In this document: positions 45,184 through 52,075 of the stretch, in pieces
Numbering within the stretch: position 1 is the stretch's first letter
Layout of the letters: the number at the start of each line of letters is the position of its first letter
Assembly: GCF_000429445.1 (NCBI RefSeq)
Contig: NZ_AUBW01000014.1
Location: 1 to 64,000, forward strand
Length of the DNA: 64,000 nt
Direction: 5' to 3'
DNA from: Algoriphagus terrigena DSM 22685
GTDB lineage: Bacteria; Bacteroidota; Bacteroidia; Cytophagales; Cyclobacteriaceae
Program-made: the position numbers and the translations under genes
The notes under the pieces: model-generated
Seen by the model: only the letters and a program-made list of their open reading frames with translations
What the model was told of the DNA's origin: nothing
Database searches by the model: none

Positions 45184-45926
45184 ATGATCCAACAGACACT
45201 TGAGAAGATGAAACGAATGAAGCTCTACGGCATGCAGCGCAGCTTCAGACACGCCACCGAAACCGGCTCAATGGCGAACTTGACCCCCGATGAACTCATC
45301 AGCCTGCTGGTGGAAAACGAGTGGGACGACCGCCAAAACCGCAGCATGGAGCGCAACCTGCGCGGCGCACGGTTCCGTTACCAAGCCACCGTCGAGGAGC
45401 TCGACTTCCGTCCCGGACGGGAGCTGGACAAAAACCAGCTCCTGCGCCTTGCCGACGGCGGATACATCAAAAAAGGAGAAAACATCCTGTTGACAGGAAG
45501 CACAGGCACGGGCAAAAGCTACCTTGCCTGTGCCCTGGGCAACCAGGCCTGCAGCAAAGGACACAAAGTCCTCTACGCCAACACCACCCGGCTGCTCACC
45601 CAGTTCAAGATGGCCAAAGTCGACGGCTCGGCAATCAAGGAAATGCTCCGCCTGGAAAAGTTGGACGTCCTGATCCTGGACGACTTCGGGATACAGCCAC
45701 TGGACGTGCAGAGCAGGATGCTGCTCATGGAACTCATCGAAGACCGGCATGGCAAAAAGTCCACCATCATCACCTCGCAACTACCCGTCTCCGCCTGGTA
45801 TGAAATCATCGGCGACCGCACCTGGCAGATGCTATTCTGGACAGAATCGTGCACGACGCACACCGCATCGAACTACAGGGAGAATCCCTGCGGAAACAAC
45901 GAAAAATCAATCCCGAAAATCTATAA
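45184..45926 (+). pseudogene. istB: istB ATPase with a late one-base frameshift
   Basis: The first 210 residues are normal for the AAA+ helper: Walker A LLTGSTGTGKSYLA near 100-115, Walker B LDVLILDDFG near 160, and [19 protein letters not shown] near 200-215. There the frame slips: the bases ACCTGGCAGATGC need one extra C (ACC CTG GCA GAT) to give the expected [20 protein letters not shown] ending at TAA 45924-45926. As it stands, translation runs on in the wrong frame to 45942. The lost tail of about 35 residues is conserved, so the protein is probably impaired. Confidence 0.8.
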
Positions 45927-46106
45927 CTTTAACGCGACGTAAGTCCACTATTCTCACCCAAAAAAATCACTTAACTCTGGGGGGGCAGTTTGCAGCGCTG
46001 ACAGGGGGTCACTTTGATCGCTATATGCAAAATCTACAATAAAAGCCATATTTCAGACCTTCAAAAACTCACGCGGATGACAATAAAAATCACATACTAG
46101 TGCCAC

Positions 46107-47234
46107 TCACCGGATAAGGCTAAATATTCTTTTTTCATCCCATGATCCAAAATATAACACATTCCCGTTAGGTCCTAATAATAAAAAAAACGGAAATTTG
46201 TTCAACCCGATTTCTTCTGAAATATTCGATAAATCTTTATAAACAGGAAAGTCTAAATTTTGTCTGGAACTAAAGGAATTTATTACAGAGGCCTCCTCAT
46301 AGGGGTTTATCGAATAAAATGACAAATCACTTTCCTTCATTAAACCTTGATTAAAATAAGATCTAATATAGTTGAAAGATTCAATTGAATAACTACAATT
46401 AGATATCCAAAAGTGAACTAAAGTAACCTGTCCTTTTTGAATTGAAATAGTATCACCGGTATTAGTATTCAACAGTTTAAAAGGTAAAGGAAGAATATCT
46501 CCCAATTTTATTTCTTTTTCAAAATTATCAATAATTTGATAATCATCCAAATAACTACTATAGAACCATTCAAATTTAGAAGAATCGGTTGAATTAAAAA
46601 CTATGTTATCAAATTTAGTAATGGAAGTATCATTCTGAAAATTGGAAGTCTCAATGCCTAAAGGCAACAAATCGTTGTAGGAAAAATAAAAATTGTATCT
46701 AATTTTCCCCTTACCAGAAAGATTATGAACTTCTCCAAAGTTGTCTAAATACTGGTCAACTAATTCAAAGGAAAAAACATAGGCTTTAGTATTGTCAAAT
46801 TCTTTTACATCTAGGCTAAATGGAATATTTTTATTCACCAAATTCGGAAAACCTCTTTTTACAGTAAGTAACGAGTTATAAAAAAAAGAAAAAGACTCTA
46901 AAAAATTATAATCCGGATTAGGGAAAATTTGCATTGTTTTAGAAGATTTATCAATATCGAACCTTTCACTCCCATTATAGACTAAAACAAGATTTGAATT
47001 ATCAATATAGTAATTAGGAAATCCAAACTTATTATTAGATCCAAAATCAAGAAAAACGATCCCGGTCAATTCTTCATAAGTAGACGATGACTTATAATCC
47101 AAAAACCTATTATACTCGTAAGAAACAGTTTCAATAGAATCTAATTTATTCAATATTAAATTATGAACGCCTTCCTCTGAAGCCGGCTCATTCAATAGCA
47201 TTATATGACTTAAAATTAAAAACAGATAGATCAT
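46107..47234 (-). CDS. TlpA-like periplasmic thioredoxin-fold protein with a single active-site Cys
   Basis: A 375-residue exported protein: short signal segment (MIYLFLILSHIMLL), a 220-residue N-terminal domain of unknown fold, and a C-terminal TlpA/AhpC-type domain (about 245-375) with LGDILPLPFKLLNTNTGD, FWISNC, and the cis-Pro segment KFPFFLLLGPNG. The active site has only Cys280 (NCSYS); the second Cys of the usual CxxC is Ser283. That makes it a monothiol form, more apt to hold or isomerise disulfides than to reduce them. It is the last gene of the peptide-associated operon, overlapping the preceding gene by 4 bases. Confidence 0.8.
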   Translation of the reverse strand: MIYLFLILSHIMLLNEPASEEGVHNLILNKLDSIETVSYEYNRFLDYKSSSTYEELTGIVFLDFGSNNKFGFPNYYIDNSNLVLVYNGSERFDIDKSSKTMQIFPNPDYNFLESFSFFYNSLLTVKRGFPNLVNKNIPFSLDVKEFDNTKAYVFSFELVDQYLDNFGEVHNLSGKGKIRYNFYFSYNDLLPLGIETSNFQNDTSITKFDNIVFNSTDSSKFEWFYSSYLDDYQIIDNFEKEIKLGDILPLPFKLLNTNTGDTISIQKGQVTLVHFWISNCSYSIESFNYIRSYFNQGLMKESDLSFYSINPYEEASVINSFSSRQNLDFPVYKDLSNISEEIGLNKFPFFLLLGPNGNVLYFGSWDEKRIFSLIR

Positions 47235-48370
47235 TTCTTCGTTAAATTATAAATATTAATTGTGTAAAAATCTTCTTCGGAAATCGTAGAAGGGTTTGAA
47301 ATTGAATAGAGGTAATCACCTGAAAAAATAGTATTATTAGGATTAAAATCCGAACTTAATTCTAACTCCTTTAAAAGATTTCCTTGGTTATCAAAATAAC
47401 CAACAAAGTAAGGGTATTTATTTTTCGCTATTTCCTGAAATTCTTCAAGTTCCACGGGGCTATTCAACAGATCAAATTTCTGGCGATCAGCTTCTTCATA
47501 TCCTTTTTTATAAAAAACTATAAATTCATCGTTAAAATTGTAAAAATTCTCAATACTACCGTATGTTGGATCGAACATTAACATATCCGGATTTACAAGG
47601 TCCATTGGTATGCCTTCATTAACGTAGAACCCATCTATCTTCAATGAAATTCTTCTTGGTTCTCCATTAAGATTAGCCAAATCATATTTAAAAATTGCCA
47701 ATTCTTTTTTCAAGGCTACAAAAAAAATGGAATCCTTTAACCTAATTATTGCATCGAAATCGTCCAGTTGATGTGACTTCCCGTTTTTATATACAGAATT
47801 TTGAGGCAATGGTGCGGATAAATCCACTTTTTTACTCTTTTTGTCGTACACACCAATTAATTTAGAGTTTTGATAAAATTGGGGGCTATTTATACCAATT
47901 TCCAAATTAGATTGAGGATAAGAGAAATAAAATTTTTCTTCATGAGAAATAAGTGGATTTTCTGAACTAAATCTTGCCAAGCTGGGAACAAAATTTCTAT
48001 CAAACTGAAATTCTTGAATAACATCGCCATTAAAGTCCATGATAAAAAACCCTTTATCTGTCCCAATAGCAAAACCATTTGAAACAAATTGAGATGACAA
48101 AAAAGGTAATCTACCTAGAACATTTGGATCAAGCTCGAATGTACTTAACAATTTACCACTAGTATCTATAATTAAAAACGACTTTTTTAAATATGAATAC
48201 AATAATAACCTATCACCGTCACTATTTACGTCCATTAAATTCAAATCTGCTAAATAGTCAAATCTAACTGAATCCTGTTTTGATAATGAAAATTCTGTGG
48301 ACGTCTTCAAATTTTGTTTACATGATAAACAAAAAAAAGACAGCATCAAGAAAATGGATAACCTATTCAT
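47231..48370 (-). CDS. Beta-propeller-like lipoprotein (DUF4221-like)
   Basis: A 379-residue lipoprotein, lipobox FFCLSCKQ (Cys17). The body repeats short beta blades (LLLYSYLKKSFLIIDTSGKLLSTFEL; GFAIGTDKGFFIMDFNGDVIQEFQF; FVGYFDNQGNLLKELEL), as in propeller lipoproteins; the overall pattern is closer to DUF4221 than to the TolB-like type with G-x-GPGE. It starts 7 bases after the signal peptidase gene and overlaps the TlpA-like gene by 4 bases, so it is fully embedded in the operon. A binding or scaffold role at the cell envelope is inferred. Confidence 0.72.
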   Translation of the reverse strand: MNRLSIFLMLSFFCLSCKQNLKTSTEFSLSKQDSVRFDYLADLNLMDVNSDGDRLLLYSYLKKSFLIIDTSGKLLSTFELDPNVLGRLPFLSSQFVSNGFAIGTDKGFFIMDFNGDVIQEFQFDRNFVPSLARFSSENPLISHEEKFYFSYPQSNLEIGINSPQFYQNSKLIGVYDKKSKKVDLSAPLPQNSVYKNGKSHQLDDFDAIIRLKDSIFFVALKKELAIFKYDLANLNGEPRRISLKIDGFYVNEGIPMDLVNPDMLMFDPTYGSIENFYNFNDEFIVFYKKGYEEADRQKFDLLNSPVELEEFQEIAKNKYPYFVGYFDNQGNLLKELELSSDFNPNNTIFSGDYLYSISNPSTISEEDFYTINIYNLTKK

Positions 48371-48377
48371 TTCTAAA

Positions 48378-49067
48378 TTATATTAATTTTAAACTACGGT
48401 TTGCTTTTGAATATACCAGATAGCCAATTCCAATTATTTCCGACCCAGCTATTAGCCCTACAGATCTTGAATCGTCGGAGTTACAAACATTGTCTCCAAC
48501 AAAAAAATAAAAACTTTCATTAAATCCAACGTGGGAATTACCTAAATTATCCTTCCTAACAATGAATTCCTCTAAATGTGAATATGTATTATACATTTCA
48601 GAAGAAACAGAATCTTCAAATCGCGGTAGATACAAAGGCCCGAAATTATAACTATCCCAATCTTGTTTATAAACTTGTCCAAAAAAAGGATTAAAATTTG
48701 TCAAGCAGTTAATTTCAGATAAACTAATTTTAGAATTAAGATCAATTTGATACAAATCCCCTATTGAATTAGAGGCTTCGAAACGCCCATCTACTATTTT
48801 AACACTATCACCAGGAATACCAACACATCGTTTTACAAAAAAAGTATTATCCTTTTTAAAAACAACAACGTCACCCCTTTTTACCTTATTCTTGTTAAAA
48901 ACGGAAATTAACAATCTATCACCATTTGAAAGAGTCTTCTCCATAGATGACCCTTTAATTAAATGAACTTGATATACGTATTTTTGAATCAAAAACACGA
49001 ATAGAAAACTACATAGTACTAGAAGTGATAAACGGAAAATGGATCGAACAAAATCTCTAGCAACCAT
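48378..49067 (-). CDS. Signal peptidase I of the peptide cluster
   Basis: A 229-residue S26-family leader peptidase: N-terminal membrane anchor (about 10-30), catalytic Ser41 in KGSSMEKTL (box B, usually SMxPTL), catalytic Lys79 in FFVKRCVGIPGD (box D), and box E GDNVCNSDDSR (usually GDNRxNSxDSR). The changes at the Pro and Arg positions suggest a specialised enzyme and not the housekeeping LepB, which in this phylum is longer. Location between a CxxC lipoprotein gene (11-base overlap) and a propeller lipoprotein gene suggests that it cuts the leaders of the local peptides. That link is inference. Confidence 0.85.
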   Translation of the reverse strand: MVARDFVRSIFRLSLLVLCSFLFVFLIQKYVYQVHLIKGSSMEKTLSNGDRLLISVFNKNKVKRGDVVVFKKDNTFFVKRCVGIPGDSVKIVDGRFEASNSIGDLYQIDLNSKISLSEINCLTNFNPFFGQVYKQDWDSYNFGPLYLPRFEDSVSSEMYNTYSHLEEFIVRKDNLGNSHVGFNESFYFFVGDNVCNSDDSRSVGLIAGSEIIGIGYLVYSKANRSLKLI

Positions 49068-49617
49068 TTATAATACTGTTAAAAGCTGCAATGGCTTTCT
49101 CGTTTTCAAAAGGTGTACCAAATAAAATTAGCTCACCGTTTTTATTCATTAGAAATGTATTGAAACCAAAATCATCAAGAGGAAAATTATTAATCCTTTT
49201 GAAATTTTGAAAATTTTCATCATAAAACACCGGAAGAGCAAATTTCTTCCTTTCTACTGCTTCCTGAATATATATTTCGGTATGGGCATTAGCAATTAAA
49301 ATAAATCCTAGACTTTCACTAGACAACTCCTTATATTTCTCAACTTTAGTTAGTTCGTTGACACATTTATCACAATTTGCGTCAAAATAATGAACTAAAA
49401 AATATTCATAGTTACTACTCTCTAAATTAGAAAGATCAATAAATTCAGTACCGTTGTAAAATGTCGAATTAACTTTCTGATAATTTTCAAAGTTAATCTT
49501 CTGTTTATACCAATCACCCATTAATTTCTCAGGATCTATACAATCGCTTTTTTTCATGCAGGAAACAGATACAAATAAAATAACAAGTGAATGCAAAAAT
49601 GAATGGCTTAATTTCAT
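49057..49617 (-). CDS. Thioredoxin-like lipoprotein with CxxC
   Basis: A 186-residue lipoprotein: lipobox FVSVSC (Cys20). The mature domain has the thioredoxin-fold pattern YEYFLVHYFDANCDKCVNELTKVEKY with active-site Cys82-Asp-Lys-Cys85, followed by LGFILIANAHT and a late FLMNKNGELILFG strand. It should form, break or shuffle disulfides in the periplasm or at the surface. The overlap with the propeller gene before it (4 bases) and with the signal peptidase gene after it (11 bases) points to tight co-expression. The obvious local substrates are the C-x7-C peptides. Confidence 0.8.
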   Translation of the reverse strand: MKLSHSFLHSLVILFVSVSCMKKSDCIDPEKLMGDWYKQKINFENYQKVNSTFYNGTEFIDLSNLESSNYEYFLVHYFDANCDKCVNELTKVEKYKELSSESLGFILIANAHTEIYIQEAVERKKFALPVFYDENFQNFKRINNFPLDDFGFNTFLMNKNGELILFGTPFENEKAIAAFNSIINGC

Positions 49618-50711
49618 AATTTAAAACTGGCTTTATAAACTTGATTGTCTGATGAATTAATAGTGAAAATTTCAAAGTGGTCATCAAATTGTTTTATAGC
49701 TATTGAACACATTAGAAAATCAGAATTTAGCTCGATGATTGGACTACCTTCCCAATCGAATACAAAAATCCTTTTCCCACATGTTGTATTATCATCATAA
49801 CCGGCATACAACGAAAAAAAATAGGAATCAGTAGTATGTAACTCCATATGCGCATATTTGAAACCTTTCATCGGCCTCGGATCGTAGGAAAACTCGCCTT
49901 CTTTAAAAAACTCAAATTCTGGGCTAAGATTGTCAGGACCTATCAAGATCTTAGTGATAGTGTCATTTTTATATAAATCAATCCTGTCAAAATATTTGTA
50001 AGAAATGGCTTGATAATTTTTAGTCGGATGAGACCCTATTATACCAGAATAAATCACTGACTTAATTCCAAAAAAAGAGTCTTTATGTTTTTCAGGCCAT
50101 GAATTCTCACCAGACGATAGCTTCCCTGTTTCTTTCAAATTCAATAGATTCTCATTTAATCCCATTGAAAAAAACCGATGTAGATCATTATCGTATGATA
50201 AAAAATAAAGTCTATTATTGAATGCCAAATCAAAAGAATATTTTCCTTTTAGAACATCTGGAAAATAAAATTCCTCTATAATTTTCAATGGAAGACTATC
50301 TGTTCTATCGTATCCTAATGATAAAATCTTTTTATTCATTATGTCATATGCATAAACGGTGTTAGAATGCCTATTTACCATAAGATCCGATATACTTAAG
50401 GCAGTCCCCTCATTTCTCCCTCTATCAATGAAAGAGCCTAGAAAAGACCTATTTTTTATATCAATAACATGAATATTTTTCTTTGCCTCTAAGTCAGCTA
50501 AAAACATTAAGCTGTCGAGAATTTCAATTGTCTCAACCCTACCTGGAGGAAAAAGATCAAGTGGCTGAAAATCCAATTCCTGGATTTGAGGAAAATCTAC
50601 TTGTTTTACGTATTTAATTTCCTCTCCCAATAAATCAGGTTTATCCACTGAACAGCTTAAAAAAAAAGCTGCAATCGCAATAACTATAATATGTGAGTTT
50701 TTCTTAAACAA
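49614..50711 (-). CDS. 6-bladed beta-propeller lipoprotein, first gene of the peptide operon
   Basis: A 365-residue lipoprotein (lipobox AFFLSCSV, Cys about 20) with propeller blades such as VETIEILDSLMFLADLEAKKNIHVIDIKNRSFLGSFIDRGRNEGTALSISDLMVNRHSNTVYAYD, as in the TolB-like family. Translation seems to start at a TTG at 50711: no ATG or GTG precedes the signal sequence in frame, and TAA at 50724-50726 closes the frame upstream. The 5' edge coincides with the border of the repeated peptide block. It follows peptide A3 after a hairpin, the same order as at 37.0-38.4 kb. Confidence 0.8.
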   Translation of the reverse strand: MFKKNSHIIVIAIAAFFLSCSVDKPDLLGEEIKYVKQVDFPQIQELDFQPLDLFPPGRVETIEILDSLMFLADLEAKKNIHVIDIKNRSFLGSFIDRGRNEGTALSISDLMVNRHSNTVYAYDIMNKKILSLGYDRTDSLPLKIIEEFYFPDVLKGKYSFDLAFNNRLYFLSYDNDLHRFFSMGLNENLLNLKETGKLSSGENSWPEKHKDSFFGIKSVIYSGIIGSHPTKNYQAISYKYFDRIDLYKNDTITKILIGPDNLSPEFEFFKEGEFSYDPRPMKGFKYAHMELHTTDSYFFSLYAGYDDNTTCGKRIFVFDWEGSPIIELNSDFLMCSIAIKQFDDHFEIFTINSSDNQVYKASFKL

Positions 50712-50833
50712 AATGACAATATTTTATAAATTCAACATCCAATTACAAAAAGTCAGCCCCATACAAATACCAAAGTAAATTTGGTGATACGTTAATTAGT
50801 TTACGTGGCATGAAATCAATTATGTAAAGAATG

Positions 50834-50872
50834 AAAATGGGTTAGTCTGTTGTTTACAAATTAACCCATTTT
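50834..50872 (-). terminator. Hairpin between peptide A3 and the propeller operon
   Basis: A perfect 11-bp stem AAAATGGGTTA (50834-50844) / TAACCCATTTT (50862-50872). It lies between the peptide stop and the operon start at 50711, so it may set a high peptide to low operon ratio through partial read-through. Confidence 0.75.
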
Positions 50873-50906
50873 ACCATCTTTGATTACGGAAAGGATGAAT
50901 TAATCC

Positions 50907-51128
50907 TTATTGATCTTGCTCCTCTTCCCAGGTTTTTAACTCGTATCCAGAATAGATATTACCTGTCGCACTAGATCTGCAATCATTATTGGCTAGTATC
51001 GCACAATATTTGGTTGCTGAGGATGTAAGGTCCTTGTAATTGGTCGGAGCAGAAAAGTTGTAGGAACTTAATGAAAACGCCAAACTAAGACCGAGACATG
51101 CTAAAATTGAATAAGTTAATTTTTTCAT
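50907..51128 (-). CDS. TGN-type secreted Cys peptide A3
   Basis: A 73-residue precursor, about 80% identical to A1 and A2. The leader is almost unchanged (MKKLTYSILACLGLSLAFSL), whereas the loop between the cysteines differs (CAILANNDC against CKPVSNNDC), as do parts of the tail (YSGYELKTWEEEQDQ). Cys42-x7-Cys50 is kept. It is the A-type peptide that directly precedes the operon of propeller, thioredoxin and signal peptidase genes. With its perfect promoter it is a good candidate for the main substrate of that operon. Confidence 0.72.
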   Translation of the reverse strand: MKKLTYSILACLGLSLAFSLSSYNFSAPTNYKDLTSSATKYCAILANNDCRSSATGNIYSGYELKTWEEEQDQ

Positions 51129-51171
51129 TTTTTTTTGAGTTTTGTTTAAAATATGATTTAACCTAGGTGAT

Positions 51172-51202
51172 CAAATATATTAAAAAAATGAAATGTTGCA
51201 AA
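51172..51202 (-). promoter_or_regulatory. Bacteroidota-type promoter of peptide A3
   Basis: TTTG (51202-51199), 19 bases, TATATTTG (51179-51172) on the minus strand; exact consensus. If the downstream hairpin is leaky it also drives the five-gene operon. Confidence 0.8.
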
Positions 51203-51796
51203 AATAGTTAAAGAATTTTTTATGGCTTTTTATTAATTTTTAAGTGGTTTAAAACGGTTTAATCCTTCGACTTGTGTCACCATTACAGTACATGGTGGAG
51301 TGGAACTACATTGGAGACACAGGCAGTAGCTGAGTGGTCATGCCTGGTATATAAGCTCGCTATTAGTATATCTTCAATCACAGCTTTTAACCAGTGATTT
51401 TTCCCAACATAGTTAAATCCAAAGGGGACTAAACATTCTTCACCCTACTTTTGAAAATCGTGACTCGGGAAGACATGACTAAAGGAAAGTTCTATATTTT
51501 ATCGCTTTCTTAGTGACGCTATTCTCGCATGAGATTCGGAAAAAATCCTCAAAGGACCGTGTTTGATATCTTTTGAGTCAGCCAAAATTTAATTATTTTG
51601 AACTTAAACTCTTTTGACAGGAATTAGCTTCTACAGACTATCTCTCATCCAATTCGAGAACTTCTTGAAAAATCTCTTTTTACTTGTCTTAACTCAAAAA
51701 TAATCACTCAATTAAATTCAAGGCAGAACAAAAACTTTAATTTTTCAAATTTAGATATTTCATCACGTAATTAGATCGATAAACAGTGGAGTAAAA

Positions 51797-52012
51797 TTAC
51801 TGCTCTACTTCTTCTAGAGGCGCTCCATAGCCAAAATAAACATTCCCAGTTGAGTGCATAAGACATTCCGAATTAGCTCTTTTAACACAGAAATCAGCCC
51901 CTGAAGAAGTTAGTTCGTTTAAATCTGAAACTCCCGACAAACTAAATGAACTTAAGGACATCGATGTCCCTAAAAACAATACGATTAATGCGGAATAGAA
52001 ATTTTTTTTCAT
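51797..52012 (-). CDS. TGN-type secreted Cys peptide B2
   Basis: A 71-residue precursor, ATG at 52012 (MKKNFYSALIVLFLGTSMSLSSF). The mature part has DLNELTSSGADFCVKRANSEC, with Cys42-x7-Cys50, and the tail LMHSTGNVYFGYGAPLEEVEQ. Its leader is nearly the same as that of B1, while the mature part has changed at about one third of positions, keeping cysteines, STGN and GYG. It lies 63 bases after the RND permease stop on the same strand, with no obvious terminator between, so it may be the last gene of the efflux operon. Confidence 0.68.
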   Translation of the reverse strand: MKKNFYSALIVLFLGTSMSLSSFSLSGVSDLNELTSSGADFCVKRANSECLMHSTGNVYFGYGAPLEEVEQ

Positions 52013-52075
52013 CTTTTTGACGTTGTTTTCGTGGCGAAACATTTAGATGAAATTTAAAATTTAATTTTAATAATA

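Larger units (their letters stand above)
43537..46029 (+). mobile_element. Defective IS21-family insertion sequence (2493 bp)
   Basis: The ends match when read inward: TGCAAAAAACGACGAAGTTGACCCCC on the left, TGCATATAGCGATCAAAGTGACCCCC on the right. Inside the left end, the unit TGACCCCCGTCTGACGAT recurs three to four times, the multiple transposase-binding repeats known for IS21. istA and istB follow. It is clearly more GC-rich than the surrounding DNA. The flanks do not rejoin the duplicated host sequence, so a deletion or rearrangement occurred next to it. Both genes are damaged. Confidence 0.88.

Noticed and set aside
37020..52012. Lanthipeptide, sactipeptide or lasso-type RiPP cluster
   Set aside because: No LanB/LanM, radical SAM, asparagine-synthetase-like or peptidase-containing ABC transporter gene is found near the peptides.
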